This document shows positions 7,731 through 16,474 of a DNA stretch of 42,956 bases, in pieces. The stretch comes from Paenibacillus phytorum (GTDB lineage Bacteria > Bacillota > Bacilli > Paenibacillales > NBRC-103111). Position 1 is the stretch's first letter, and each line of letters starts with the position of its first letter. The translations under genes were made by a program, and so were the position numbers. The DNA is taken from the NCBI RefSeq assembly GCF_013141715.1, contig NZ_WHOA01000026.1:1-42956 (forward strand), in the 5' to 3' direction. The notes below the pieces were generated by a model. That model saw only the letters and a list, made by a program, of their open reading frames with translations. It was not told where the DNA came from and did no database searches.

Positions 7731-8696
7731 ATGCTCGAAAGTGTTGCGTTTTCCTTAGGACCGATACAAGTCCGGTGGTATGGGATTATTTTAGGTACAG
7801 CCGCGTTAATTGGTTTATTATTGGCAATCCGAGAAGGGAAGCGGTTCCGAATCGTTCCTGACTTTTTCATGGATTTATTGTTAATTGGGGTACCTTCAGC
7901 GATTGTTGGCGCTAGACTTTACTATGTAGCTTTCCAGTGGTCCGATTATAAGAATAATTTAGCTGAAATTTTTATGATATGGCACGGCGGTATTGCCATT
8001 TATGGAGCGCTAATTGGTGCGATTATCGGTACTTTTTTCTATGTAAGAGCCAAAGGGTACTCATTCTTGAGAATCGCAGACATTTGTGCACCAGGTTTAA
8101 TTGTGGGACAAGCGATAGGACGTTGGGGCAACTTTATGAATCAGGAAGCCCACGGAGGCCCTGTTACGGAGTCATTCCTACGTAATACTTTGCACTTACC
8201 TAATTTTATCGTGAATCAAATGAACATTGAGGGGACTTTTTATCACCCGGCTTTCCTGTATGAATCTGTCTGGAATATCTTAGGGCTGTTGGTTCTACTC
8301 TGGCTTCGTCGCAGGCCTTTCCTTCGGGCAGGGGAACTATTTTTCAGTTATTTTATCTGGTATTCCATTGGTCGTTTCTTTATCGAAGGTGTGCGTACAG
8401 ATAGTCTTGATTTCACTGGCCCCACGTGGCTTGCGTCGCTCTTGAATGCACTGTGGTCACCAATGAGAGTTGTATTTGAACCGGGCGTACTGACATATGG
8501 CGGAAATATAAGATTCTCGCAGCTGTTAGCGCTTCTGATCGTGATAGGGATGGTTATTGTTATTATCGTAAGAAGGAAAAAAGGATACGCGAATGTGCGC
8601 TATGCTGATCCGATTGTTTCCACGAAAGCTGAAGAGAAAAATAAAGTTCAAGAGACAGATAAAGGAGCAGACTATGATTCAAACCGTACTGTTTGA
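7731..8696 (+). CDS. lgt: Prolipoprotein diacylglyceryl transferase
   Basis: 321-residue membrane enzyme that transfers diacylglycerol from phosphatidylglycerol to the lipobox Cys of prolipoproteins, the first step of lipoprotein maturation. The HGGIAIYGALIG segment (from residue 85) and the Lgt signature GRWGNFMNQEAHGG (about residues 130-143) are intact, with several membrane helices. AAGGAG sits upstream of the ATG. The C-terminus is longer than in Bacillus: after the last helix (about residue 280) there is a charged tail of some 40 residues whose coding sequence overlaps ppaX by 23 bases, so the two are translated together. Confidence 0.96.
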   Translation: MLESVAFSLGPIQVRWYGIILGTAALIGLLLAIREGKRFRIVPDFFMDLLLIGVPSAIVGARLYYVAFQWSDYKNNLAEIFMIWHGGIAIYGALIGAIIGTFFYVRAKGYSFLRIADICAPGLIVGQAIGRWGNFMNQEAHGGPVTESFLRNTLHLPNFIVNQMNIEGTFYHPAFLYESVWNILGLLVLLWLRRRPFLRAGELFFSYFIWYSIGRFFIEGVRTDSLDFTGPTWLASLLNALWSPMRVVFEPGVLTYGGNIRFSQLLALLIVIGMVIVIIVRRKKGYANVRYADPIVSTKAEEKNKVQETDKGADYDSNRTV

Positions 8697-9333
8697 TCTG
8701 GATGGAACGATTGTTGATACGAACGAGCTTATTGTGCAATCTTTTTTGCATAGTTTGGAAGGCGAGACGGCAGAGCCTGTCAGTCGGGAACTAATCATTC
8801 CAAATATGGGGCGTCCGCTTGTGGAACAAATGGAATTTTTTACAGGTAGGAAAGAGGTTGAAGAGATCATTAAGAAGTATCGGACCTTCAACTTATCCAA
8901 GCATGATGAGCTGGTTAAGGAGTTCCCGAATGTACATACGGCGATGGCAAAGCTCCATGCAAACGGGATTAAAATCGGTATCGTTACGAGCAAGATTCGG
9001 CAAACCACTCTGATGGGCTTAAAGCTTTGTGGACTGGATACTTTCGTGAGTACCATCGTGACTGTTGAAGATGTGAAGGAGCCAAAACCGCATCCGGAAG
9101 GCATAATTGCAGCGCTTAAGGTGTTAGGAAGTACTGCGGAACAAGCGGTGATGGTTGGAGATAGCCATTATGACATTGAGGCAGCCAAAAATGCGGGTGT
9201 CATATCTGTTGGCGTATCCTGGTCGTGGAAAGGGCGCTCTTACTTAGAGCAGTATAACCCTGATCATTTGATCGACGATATGCTTGACCTGTATCCTATT
9301 GTGGGGCTGACGTCGGATGTGGATGCTGTTTGA
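8674..9333 (+). CDS. ppaX: Pyrophosphatase PpaX (HAD family)
   Basis: 219-residue HAD-superfamily hydrolase. Motif I is DLDGT with Asp8 and Asp10, motif II TSK, motif III around KEPKPHPE, and motif IV VGDSHYD with Asp163. PpaX hydrolyses the pyrophosphate released when HprK dephosphorylates Ser-P-HPr by phosphorolysis. Position after hprK and lgt supports this over a general phosphoglycolate phosphatase. The ATG at 8674 follows AAAGGAG and gives the family N-terminus; the frame is open further upstream within lgt, but without support. Its stop overlaps the start of the acyltransferase gene. Confidence 0.92.
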   Translation: MIQTVLFDLDGTIVDTNELIVQSFLHSLEGETAEPVSRELIIPNMGRPLVEQMEFFTGRKEVEEIIKKYRTFNLSKHDELVKEFPNVHTAMAKLHANGIKIGIVTSKIRQTTLMGLKLCGLDTFVSTIVTVEDVKEPKPHPEGIIAALKVLGSTAEQAVMVGDSHYDIEAAKNAGVISVGVSWSWKGRSYLEQYNPDHLIDDMLDLYPIVGLTSDVDAV

Positions 9334-9824
9334 GAAAAACGGATAAGTATCCGGTAGATGGACCTAATGCTTTATGGCAAATCTATCATACCGTTAGCAA
9401 ATGGAAGGCGATGCGGAATTTCGTATTCATTCAAATAACGCGGTACTCACCTTCGCTGCGTATGAAAAATTGGATATACCGACACGTACTGGGGATGAAG
9501 GTTGGTGAGCATACCGCTTTTGCTTTGATGGTGATGGTGGATGTCTTTTTTCCAGAGAAGATTCATATAGGGAGCAATACGATTATTGGGTATAACTCGA
9601 CGATATTGGCCCATGAGTATTTAACCAATGAGTATAGACTCGGGGATGTAAATATTGGATCGCATGTGATGGTAGGTGCCAATACGACGATTCTACCCGG
9701 TGTGACGATTGGAGACTATGCCATTATTGGAGCGGGTTCGGTTGTACACAAGGATGTAGCGCCGTATAGCTTTGTGGCAGGGAATCCACTTCAGACGATT
9801 CGTGAAAGAATGAATGAGAAATGA
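9330..9824 (+). CDS. Hexapeptide-repeat acyltransferase (YvoF-like)
   Basis: 164-residue left-handed beta-helix acyltransferase. Hexapeptide repeats run from about residue 76 to 150 (IHIGSNTIIGYNST and VNIGSHVMVGANTTILPGVTI), ending in the typical VAGNPLQTIRER. Such enzymes acetylate sugars or similar small molecules with acetyl-CoA; the substrate is unknown. Its place between ppaX and hisZ matches yvoF of Bacillus subtilis. The likely start is a TTG overlapping the ppaX stop codon; its ribosome binding site is weak, so translation may depend on coupling. The terminator stem begins at the A of its TGA stop. Confidence 0.85.
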   Translation: MRKTDKYPVDGPNALWQIYHTVSKWKAMRNFVFIQITRYSPSLRMKNWIYRHVLGMKVGEHTAFALMVMVDVFFPEKIHIGSNTIIGYNSTILAHEYLTNEYRLGDVNIGSHVMVGANTTILPGVTIGDYAIIGAGSVVHKDVAPYSFVAGNPLQTIRERMNEK

Positions 9825-9860
9825 GAGTTGTATGCTCTAGAGCCGTACAGCTCTTTTTTT
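9824..9860 (+). terminator. Terminator of the hprK operon
   Basis: AGAGTTGTA (9824-9832) pairs with TACAGCTCT (9846-9854), with a self-complementary GCTCTAGAGC in the loop, followed by T7. The stem starts at the last base of the yvoF-like stop codon. Confidence 0.85.
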
Positions 9861-9906
9861 GCGTATGAATGAGGATATCAAGAGCGGATAATCAGGGGAA
9901 AGACGA

Positions 9907-9935
9907 TTGACGGTCCTAAACTTACGTGATAAAAT
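9907..9935 (+). promoter_or_regulatory. Promoter of the histidine operon
   Basis: TTGACG (9907-9912), 17-base spacer, TAAAAT (9930-9935): a near-consensus sigma-A promoter lying after the hprK-operon terminator. The leader of about 90 bases before hisZ shows no T-box or His-rich leader peptide. Confidence 0.8.
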
Positions 9936-10029
9936 AGCCGTACATTCTTTATTTTGGTAGTATGGTAGCACGTTACTGTGTTAAAGCGAATAAAAAAGAA
10001 ATCGAATTCCTACATATTGAGGTGAGACG

Positions 10030-11238
10030 GTGTCAAAGCCAAAAGTATTTGAAAAACCGTTAGGGGTTAAAGATTATTTGCCCAAAGCGGTTACGAAACT
10101 GCGAAATATTGAATTCCGTGTATTGGCCTGTATGGAACGCTGGGGTTATAACCAGATTATTACGCCTACACTCGAATATTACGATACCGTTGGTGTTGCA
10201 AGCTCCACAGAAGATAAGAAGCTGTTCAAGCTGCTCGACCGTAAGGGAAAGACGCTTGTTTTGCGGTCTGAATTGACAGCGCCAATAGCGCGTGTAGCTT
10301 CTTCCTTGCTCAAAGAACATGCGTTCCCATTGCGCTTATCTTATCATTCGAATGTCTTTCGTTCGATTGAAGAGGAAGCTGGACGGGATTCAGAGTTTTT
10401 CCAGACGGGCGTCGAGCTTATTGGAGATGCTTCATCTGAAGCGGATGCTGAGGTTGTAGCGTTAGCAATTGCTTCGTTGCAAGCGGCTGGCGTAGGCGCG
10501 TTCAAGATTGCGCTCGGTCACGTAGGCTTCTTGAACGGTTTGTTCCAGGAAACGCTGGAAGGACGCAGTGATGCTCAGCTTGCGCTGAAAGAGCATTTGC
10601 TCAGTCGTGATTATGTGGGGTACCGCGAAGCCATTAAGTCGTTGGCTCTTACACCTGATGTCGAGCGTGAGCTTATTGGCGTGCTGCGACTAAGAGGCGG
10701 AGATGAAATTTGCGAGCAAGCTCGTATGGTATCACAGCACCCTATCGCGCAGGATGCGATTCGTCATTTATGCGAAGTATGGGATGTACTGAAAGCCTAT
10801 GGGGTTAGTGAGCATGTAGTCATTGACTTAACGATGATTGGAGATTTCTCCTACTATACAGGTATGACGTTTGAGGGATATGCATCCGATTTAGGCTTCC
10901 CGGTCTGTAGTGGCGGCAGATATGACAATCTGCTAAGTCAGTTTGGGCGTCCGGCTCCGGCGACGGGGTTTGCGCTCAAGACGAACCGAATCCTAGAGGT
11001 TACAGGAAAAGAGAACGTGGAGGAGCCAGGTCGTGTGCTGATTGCCTATGATGCTGAGCATCGTGAAGAAGCTCTGCAGTTGGCGAAGGCTATGCGCAGC
11101 AGTGATGATGAGGTTATCATTATCACACAGTTGGTGAGCGAGTCTGAAGCTTGGTCGAACGAGTTGTTGAACAAGGGAGACGGCCAGTTCGAGCTTCGTG
11201 GAACGGTTTACAGTGATGTAATTACGATGATGGTGTGA
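10030..11238 (+). CDS. hisZ: ATP phosphoribosyltransferase regulatory subunit HisZ
   Basis: 402-residue paralogue of histidyl-tRNA synthetase without the anticodon-binding domain. Class II motif 2 is seen around FRSIEEEAGRDSEFFQTG and motif 3 around CSGGRYDNLLSQFG. HisZ has no aminoacylation role; it binds short-form HisG and makes it active and histidine-sensitive. The GTG start at 10030 has GAGGTGA upstream. It is the first gene of the his operon. A 124-base gap with short GAGCAAGTG-type repeats separates it from hisG. Confidence 0.95.
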   Translation: MSKPKVFEKPLGVKDYLPKAVTKLRNIEFRVLACMERWGYNQIITPTLEYYDTVGVASSTEDKKLFKLLDRKGKTLVLRSELTAPIARVASSLLKEHAFPLRLSYHSNVFRSIEEEAGRDSEFFQTGVELIGDASSEADAEVVALAIASLQAAGVGAFKIALGHVGFLNGLFQETLEGRSDAQLALKEHLLSRDYVGYREAIKSLALTPDVERELIGVLRLRGGDEICEQARMVSQHPIAQDAIRHLCEVWDVLKAYGVSEHVVIDLTMIGDFSYYTGMTFEGYASDLGFPVCSGGRYDNLLSQFGRPAPATGFALKTNRILEVTGKENVEEPGRVLIAYDAEHREEALQLAKAMRSSDDEVIIITQLVSESEAWSNELLNKGDGQFELRGTVYSDVITMMV

Positions 11239-11241
11239 TAC

Positions 11242-11316
11242 GGAGCAAGTGAAAGTGGAAGAGCAGAAATAAGAGCAAGTGCAATAACAAGTGCAAGAGC
11301 AGAATCAAATGTTTGT
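11242..11316 (+). repeat. Purine-rich imperfect tandem repeat between hisZ and hisG
   Basis: The motif GAGCAAGTG occurs at about 11243 and 11273, each followed by a second GAGCAGAA/GAGCAGAATC after 20-30 bases. It makes roughly two copies of a 30-35 base unit. Confidence 0.6.
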
Positions 11317-11362
11317 GTGCGTCTCGCTCCGCTGATGGGAAGTTTTGAAGGAGGTTGGAACG

Positions 11363-11998
11363 GTGGATGATATTCTAAAAGTAGCGATGCCGAAAGGCCG
11401 TATATATAAACAAGCAGCGAAGCTTTTTCATAAAGCGGGTCTGCCGATTCCAGAGGACCTGGAAGAAGGACGCCGGTTAATCATTCCTGTTCATGAGGCA
11501 AGAATGGAATTCATTTTGGCCAAACCGGTGGATGTTCCTACCTATGTCGAATATGGCGTAGCGGATATTGGGGTTGTCGGTAAGGATGTCCTGATGGAGG
11601 AGAACCGCAACGTGTATGAGCTGCTGGATCTGGGCATCGCACGGTGCCGGATGTCGGTTATTGGACTGCCGGATTGGAAGCAAGAGATTAATCCGCGCGT
11701 CGCGACGAAGTATCCGAACGTCGCTTCTCAGTATTTTCGCGAGCGAGGGCAGCAAGTTGAGGTTATCAAGCTAAACGGCTCTATCGAGCTTGCGCCGTTG
11801 ATTGGCCTTGCTGACCGGATCGTGGATATGGTCGAAACGGGAGAGACGCTTCGGGAGAACGGACTTGTGGAGCAAGAGGAGATTTTTCAGATTACGAGCC
11901 GCTTAATTGCGAATCGGGTGAGTTACCGCATGAAGAATGATTCTATTCAGCGGTTATGTGATATGCTCCAGGCTGTTTTGCCTGTGATTAAGGCGTAG
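11363..11998 (+). CDS. hisG: ATP phosphoribosyltransferase, short form (catalytic)
   Basis: 211-residue catalytic subunit of the first step of histidine synthesis: ATP + PRPP gives phosphoribosyl-ATP. It is the short form lacking the C-terminal regulatory domain, which matches the presence of hisZ. The N-terminal VAMPKGR motif and the PRPP-site region [16 protein letters not shown] are intact. The GTG at 11363 is chosen because AAGGAGG lies 8 bases upstream; a TTG at 11345 would put that site inside the gene. Confidence 0.95.
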   Translation: MDDILKVAMPKGRIYKQAAKLFHKAGLPIPEDLEEGRRLIIPVHEARMEFILAKPVDVPTYVEYGVADIGVVGKDVLMEENRNVYELLDLGIARCRMSVIGLPDWKQEINPRVATKYPNVASQYFRERGQQVEVIKLNGSIELAPLIGLADRIVDMVETGETLRENGLVEQEEIFQITSRLIANRVSYRMKNDSIQRLCDMLQAVLPVIKA

Positions 11999-12230
11999 AG
12001 CGAACTTTAGAGGAACGACGATCCTCTATTTGAGCGAAATTAGGTTTGAAGAGGCAGAAACAACGAAATAAGGGATCCTCGTTCCCCGAATTCATAAAAT
12101 AGGCTGTTTTCCAGCAAATAACGCTTCCACGTTCCTCTCTTGGAGGACCTGTTATCGTAAAGCGAGGAAAATGGGGCAAATAAGTAGCTATGGTGCAATC
12201 GATATAGATAAGTAACAAGATCAAGAGAGG
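11999..12230 (+). repeat. Hairpin-rich spacer between hisG and hisD
   Basis: 232 bases without a gene. The first unit is a perfect 7-bp hairpin, TAGAGGA (12008-12014) / TCCTCTA (12022-12028). Further segments with ATAAGGGATCCTCGTTCC and ATAACGCTTCCACGTTCC follow the same theme at about 12075 and 12117. No promoter or open frame stands out. The style resembles the array in the hisH-hisF gap. Confidence 0.55.
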
Positions 12231-12239
12231 ATGATGAAG

Positions 12240-13526
12240 ATGCGGATACTTCCCGCCTCGGAATTTCAATTGAACCGTGAGGTCGAATACGGCTCACCCG
12301 AGCAAAATGAGACCGTCCGCCGCATCATCGATGAGGTGCGGCAGGACGGAGATGCCGCGCTGCGACGCATGGCGCAGCAGTTCGACCGCGTCACCGTCGC
12401 TGAGCTTCGCGTCAGCGACGAGGAGATCCAAGCGGCGTACGCGCAAGTCGACGCCGAGTTCCTGGCGGCGCTGCGACAAGCCGCCGCTAACATTCGTGCG
12501 TTTCATGAGAAGCAGAAACGCACATCGTGGATGGACCTGCAGGCCAATGGCAGCCTGCTGGGCCAAATTATCCGACCGCTGAAGCGGGTCGGATTGTACG
12601 TGCCCGGAGGGAAGGCGGCGTACCCTTCCTCCGTGCTCATGAACGCCATCCCCGCGATCGTCGCGGGGGTGCCGGAGATCGCGATGGTGACGCCTCCGGC
12701 CACCGCGGGGGAAGAGGGCATCAACCCGCATATCCTCGTGGCAGCAGCCGAAGCGGGTGTGAAAGAGATCTACCGCGTAGGCGGGGCGCAGGCGGTAGCC
12801 GCGCTGGCCTACGGAACGGAATCGATCCCGCCGGTCGATAAGATCGTCGGGCCCGGCAACATTTACGTCGCGCTGGCGAAGCGCTTCGTGTTCGGCGTCG
12901 TTGATATCGACATGATCGCCGGACCAACGGACATCGTCGTGCTTGCTGATGAGCACGCCGATCCTGAATACGTCGCGGCTGATTTGCTGGCGCAGGCCGA
13001 GCATGACGAGATGTCACCGTCGATTCTGGTGACACCATCAAGGGAGCTTGCCGAAGCGGTTCGGCAAGAGCTATGGCGGCAGCTGGATGTGCTGCCGAAG
13101 AAAGCGATCGCCTCTGTATCCACAGCAACCAAAGGAGCTATACTCCTTGTGGATAACTTGGACGAGGGCGTTGACGTTGTCAATCGCTTGGCGCCAGAGC
13201 ATTGCGAGCTGCTGGTACAGGAGCCTTTTAACCTGCTGCCTCGTATTGAGAATGCTGGAGCTATTTTCCTCGGCGCCTACAGCACGGAACCCGTTGGCGA
13301 TTATTTCGCTGGACCTAACCATGTGCTGCCGACGAATGGCACAGCCCGTTTTTCATCGCCGCTGAATGTGGACGATTTCCTAAAAAAATCAAGCGTTATT
13401 CACTATAGCAAGGAAGCACTGATCGCAAACGGCGAAATGATTATGACGCTGGCCCGTAACGAAGGGTTGGAAGGTCATGCTAGAGCGGTAGAGATCCGAC
13501 TCAAGAAGGAAGGGAAGTTGAAATAA
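12240..13526 (+). CDS. hisD: Histidinol dehydrogenase
   Basis: 428-residue zinc enzyme that oxidises L-histidinol to L-histidine in two NAD-dependent steps, the last of the pathway. The [23 protein letters not shown] and EHDE segments and the C-terminal LAPEHCEL (with the catalytic Glu-His pair) are present. GAGAGG lies 9 bases before the ATG at 12240; two earlier ATGs at 12231 and 12234 are too close to it. The TAA overlaps the hisB ATG. Odd: from the start to about 13090 the gene is strikingly GC-rich with C/G third positions, then switches to the codon style of its neighbours. Confidence 0.95.
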   Translation: MRILPASEFQLNREVEYGSPEQNETVRRIIDEVRQDGDAALRRMAQQFDRVTVAELRVSDEEIQAAYAQVDAEFLAALRQAAANIRAFHEKQKRTSWMDLQANGSLLGQIIRPLKRVGLYVPGGKAAYPSSVLMNAIPAIVAGVPEIAMVTPPATAGEEGINPHILVAAAEAGVKEIYRVGGAQAVAALAYGTESIPPVDKIVGPGNIYVALAKRFVFGVVDIDMIAGPTDIVVLADEHADPEYVAADLLAQAEHDEMSPSILVTPSRELAEAVRQELWRQLDVLPKKAIASVSTATKGAILLVDNLDEGVDVVNRLAPEHCELLVQEPFNLLPRIENAGAIFLGAYSTEPVGDYFAGPNHVLPTNGTARFSSPLNVDDFLKKSSVIHYSKEALIANGEMIMTLARNEGLEGHARAVEIRLKKEGKLK

Positions 13527-14134
13527 TGGCTGAACAAGATAAAGGGATCACTCGCTCAGCGCGTGTAGCCCGCAAAACGAATGAGACTGACATTGCCCTC
13601 GCGTTTCAAGTAGATGGAACAGGGGTTTCTGAGATTCAAACCGATGTTCCTTTCTTGAATCATATGCTTGATTTGTTCACGAAACACGGACAGTTCGATC
13701 TGAATGTCGATGCTAAAGGCGATATCGAGATCGATGATCATCATACGGTTGAAGATATCGGCATTTGCTTAGGTCAAACCCTGCGTGAAGCACTAGGCGA
13801 TAAAAAAGGGATTAAACGCTATGCCAGCGTATTCGTTCCTATGGATGAAGCCCTTGCTCAAGTTGTCATCGACATTAGCAACCGACCGCATTTCGAATAT
13901 CGTGCTCAGTATCCTTCACAAACTGTTGGCAGTTTCGATACGCAGCTTGTTCAAGAGTTTCTGTGGAAGTTTGCTCTGGAAGCCCGTATCACGCTGCATG
14001 TTATCGTGCATTACGGACAGAACACGCATCACATGATTGAAGCTGTGTTTAAAGCATTAGGCCGAGCGCTAGATGAAGCGACATCGATTGATCCTCGTGT
14101 GCAGGGGGTTCCTTCGACGAAGGGAGTGCTGTAA
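13526..14134 (+). CDS. hisB: Imidazoleglycerol-phosphate dehydratase
   Basis: 202-residue monofunctional dehydratase converting imidazole glycerol phosphate to imidazole acetol phosphate (step 6). The metal-binding motifs are DDHHTVED near residue 73 and HHMIEAVFKALGRAL near residue 170. No phosphatase domain is fused, as usual in Firmicutes; HisJ downstream supplies that activity. The ATG overlaps the hisD stop (TAATG), so the two genes are translationally coupled. Confidence 0.96.
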   Translation: MAEQDKGITRSARVARKTNETDIALAFQVDGTGVSEIQTDVPFLNHMLDLFTKHGQFDLNVDAKGDIEIDDHHTVEDIGICLGQTLREALGDKKGIKRYASVFVPMDEALAQVVIDISNRPHFEYRAQYPSQTVGSFDTQLVQEFLWKFALEARITLHVIVHYGQNTHHMIEAVFKALGRALDEATSIDPRVQGVPSTKGVL

Positions 14135-14136
14135 GA

Positions 14137-14742
14137 ATGATCGCCATTATTGATTATGGAATGGGTAATTTGCACAGCGTAAGCAAGGCTGTCGAGCGTC
14201 TAGGTTACGAAGCTGTTGTAACAGGGGATGCTGAGCAGATCCTTGCTGCAGAGGGTGCTATCCTACCGGGTGTAGGCGCATTCGGGGATGCGATGGAGCA
14301 GCTGCGCGAGTCAGGGCTGAATGATGTCGTCACCCGTTATGCGGAATCGGGTAAGCCTTTATTAGGTATTTGCCTTGGTATGCAGTTGTTGTTCGCCAGC
14401 AGCGAAGAGCATGGGGATCATGAGGGGCTTGCCCTTTTGCCTGGTTCGGTCGTTCGCTTTCGCGGCGACTACAAGGTGCCGCATATGGGTTGGAATCGAT
14501 TAGTCTACAAGCAAAATGCGAGTCCGATTTTCCAAGGTATCGAAGAAGGGCACGTGTATTTCGTCCACTCCTATCATGCGAAGCCGGAGCGCGAAAGCGA
14601 CCTGCTTGCGGTAACGGATTACAATCAGCCAGTGACGGCTATTGTAGGCAGAGATAACGTATTCGGCATGCAGTTTCACCCCGAAAAAAGTGGGGATATC
14701 GGCATGCAGCTGCTAAATAATTTCCTCGCAATGTGTAAATAA
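14137..14742 (+). CDS. hisH: Imidazole glycerol phosphate synthase glutaminase subunit HisH
   Basis: 201-residue class I glutamine amidotransferase with an intact catalytic triad: Cys79 in GICLGMQ, and His181 and Glu183 in FHPEKSG. It releases ammonia that is channelled to HisF. It starts 2 bases after the hisB stop. hisF is expected to follow hisA in this operon type, but the next 280 bases carry only repeats, and hisF then begins. Confidence 0.96.
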   Translation: MIAIIDYGMGNLHSVSKAVERLGYEAVVTGDAEQILAAEGAILPGVGAFGDAMEQLRESGLNDVVTRYAESGKPLLGICLGMQLLFASSEEHGDHEGLALLPGSVVRFRGDYKVPHMGWNRLVYKQNASPIFQGIEEGHVYFVHSYHAKPERESDLLAVTDYNQPVTAIVGRDNVFGMQFHPEKSGDIGMQLLNNFLAMCK

Positions 14743-14743
14743 G

Positions 14744-15012
14744 CAAATAACAATCTCTATCGTCTCTTATTTGGTGCGATGGGGCGGGTTAGACACAGAT
14801 AGAAGCTTCTAGGGACTCTTATTCGGTATGAAAAGCTTGAAAAGGCTTGATTTCGGAGGAAATAGAAGTCTGCAAAGACTCTTATTTGGAGTCATTTAGC
14901 CAGTTTTTCAGAAATAGAAGCTCTTAGAGACTCTTATTCGATGCAAAGCTATGGAGCTTTATTGTGGAACATGAGCAATCCAGCTGTTTTTGCACAAATA
15001 GAAGTTTAGCTT
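14744..15012 (+). repeat. Tandem hairpin repeat array between hisH and hisF (hisA position)
   Basis: Four imperfect hairpins of 26-30 bases plus a half unit, spaced roughly every 50-65 bases. Unit 1, 14744-14773, has arms CAAATAA/TTATTTG. Unit 2 is at 14797-14824. Unit 3, 14860-14887, has arms AAATAG and AGTCT pairing AGACT and TTATTT around GCAA. Unit 4, 14913-14938, has AATAG and CTC pairing GAG and TTATT. The half unit AAATAGAAG begins at about 14997. The shared text is AATAGAAG...GACTCTTATT. No coding frame, promoter or T-tract is evident. Confidence 0.75.
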
Positions 15013-15030
15013 AGGAAGGAGGTGCCCATC

Positions 15031-15789
15031 ATGTTAGCCAAAAGAATTATACCTTGCCTAGACGTCAAGGATGGCAGGGTGGTCAAGGGCGTTAATTTCG
15101 TTAATTTGCGTGATGCAGGCGATCCGGTGGAGCTGGCAGCGATTTATGATAAAGAGGGCGCGGATGAGCTGGTGTTCCTCGATATTTCGGCTTCGGTGGA
15201 AGGACGGGCGACGATGGTGGAGGTTGTTCGTCAAACGGCAGGGGAGATAACGATCCCTTTCACCGTTGGCGGCGGCATCTCCAGTGTGGATGACATGAAA
15301 CGCCTGCTTCGCGCCGGAGCGGATAAGATCGGTATCAACACTGCGGCGGTTCGCAATCCTCAGCTCGTTTCGGATGGAGCGCGGAAGTTCGGTTCCCAGT
15401 GTATTGTCGTTGCCATTGATGCGAAGTTTAATGCAGAGTGGGGCGAGTGGGAAGTGTTCACGCATGGCGGACGCAACGCTACGGGTATCAAGACGTTGGA
15501 GTGGGCGAAACGTATGGAAGAGCTTGGCGCAGGAGAAATCTTGCTTACCAGCATGGATGCAGACGGGACGAAGGACGGCTTTGATTTGAAGCTAACGCGT
15601 GCCGTATCCGAGCTGCTGACGATTCCCGTGATTGCTTCTGGCGGAGCGGGGAAGGCGGACCATTTCTACGATGTGTTCACGGAAGGGAAGGCCGACGCAG
15701 GACTGGCGGCAACCATTTTTCACTATAAAGAGTTAACGATTCAAGGGGTCAAAGAGGACCTTAAAGGTAAAGGGGTTGAAATCCGATGA
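15031..15789 (+). CDS. hisF: Imidazole glycerol phosphate synthase cyclase subunit HisF
   Basis: 252-residue (beta-alpha)8 barrel with both catalytic aspartates at the canonical positions, Asp11 (CLDVKDG) and Asp130 (VVAIDAK). With HisH it converts PRFAR and ammonia into imidazole glycerol phosphate and AICAR. The ATG at 15031 has AAGGAGG 8 bases upstream; a GTG at 15022 overlaps that site. The stop overlaps the hisIE start (ATGA). It is a true HisF by its aspartates and start. Whether it also carries HisA activity, as the related actinobacterial PriA barrel does, cannot be told by eye. Confidence 0.96.
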   Translation: MLAKRIIPCLDVKDGRVVKGVNFVNLRDAGDPVELAAIYDKEGADELVFLDISASVEGRATMVEVVRQTAGEITIPFTVGGGISSVDDMKRLLRAGADKIGINTAAVRNPQLVSDGARKFGSQCIVVAIDAKFNAEWGEWEVFTHGGRNATGIKTLEWAKRMEELGAGEILLTSMDADGTKDGFDLKLTRAVSELLTIPVIASGGAGKADHFYDVFTEGKADAGLAATIFHYKELTIQGVKEDLKGKGVEIR

Positions 15790-16448
15790 CATTTTCAATA
15801 GATCAGATTACTTATGATGCACAGGGTCTTGTACCTGCCATCGTGCAGGACGCAGTCAGCAAAGAAGTGCTCATGCTTGCTTACATGAATAGCGAGTCAT
15901 TGCAGCGTACGATACAAACGGGTGATACTTGGTTCTGGAGTCGTTCCCGCGGGGAGTTGTGGAACAAGGGGGCAACTTCCGGTCACACGCAAAAGGTAAA
16001 ATCACTGCGTTACGACTGCGATGCAGACACGCTTCTGGTTCTCGTAGAACAAGTGGGACCTGCTTGCCACAATGGAACTTACACGTGCTTCACAGCTAAC
16101 ATTCCTCTGGGAGATGAAGGTTCTGCGGAAGAAGCCGCACCTGCTGCCTCTGCTGGTGATCGTTTCGCGATCCTAAGCGAGTTGGAAGCTGTTATTGCTT
16201 CGCGTGACGCTGAGCGTCCTGAGGGCGCTTATACAACGTATCTTTTCGAAAAAGGTGTCGATAAGATTCTCAAAAAAGTCGGTGAAGAAACGGCCGAAGT
16301 GATTATCGCAGCCAAAAACAATGATAACGATGAGCTTCGCTATGAAGCGAGTGATCTTATTTTTCACTTAATGGTCCTTTTACGTAATAATAAATTGCCT
16401 TTGGATGATATTATGAAAGAGCTGGCCAGTCGGCACGTCAAAAAATAA
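15786..16448 (+). CDS. hisIE: Bifunctional phosphoribosyl-AMP cyclohydrolase / phosphoribosyl-ATP pyrophosphatase
   Basis: 220-residue fusion. The N-terminal HisI domain (about residues 1-120) has the metal-binding DCDAD and CHNGTYTC motifs; the C-terminal HisE domain (about 125-220) has the [14 protein letters not shown] and [10 protein letters not shown] helices. It carries out steps 2 and 3 of histidine synthesis. Its ATG overlaps the hisF stop codon. The linker between the domains is Ala/Glu-rich. Confidence 0.95.
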   Translation: MTFSIDQITYDAQGLVPAIVQDAVSKEVLMLAYMNSESLQRTIQTGDTWFWSRSRGELWNKGATSGHTQKVKSLRYDCDADTLLVLVEQVGPACHNGTYTCFTANIPLGDEGSAEEAAPAASAGDRFAILSELEAVIASRDAERPEGAYTTYLFEKGVDKILKKVGEETAEVIIAAKNNDNDELRYEASDLIFHLMVLLRNNKLPLDDIMKELASRHVKK

Positions 16449-16474
16449 ATAAAACGACCTGGAGTGAATTCACG

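Noticed and set aside
9936..10029. Possible T-box or attenuator in the his leader
   Set aside because: The leader is only about 90 bases, has no specifier loop, no conserved T-box sequence, no His-codon run and no terminator.
12294..13128. Long overlapping frames on the minus strand inside hisD (up to 236 codons)
   Set aside because: They come from the high GC3 of this part of hisD. They have no ribosome binding site and low-complexity Arg/Ala/Pro composition.
14744..15012. CRISPR array
   Set aside because: The repeat units are themselves divergent hairpins and the intervals vary in length and sequence style; there are no identical 24-37 base repeats and no cas genes.
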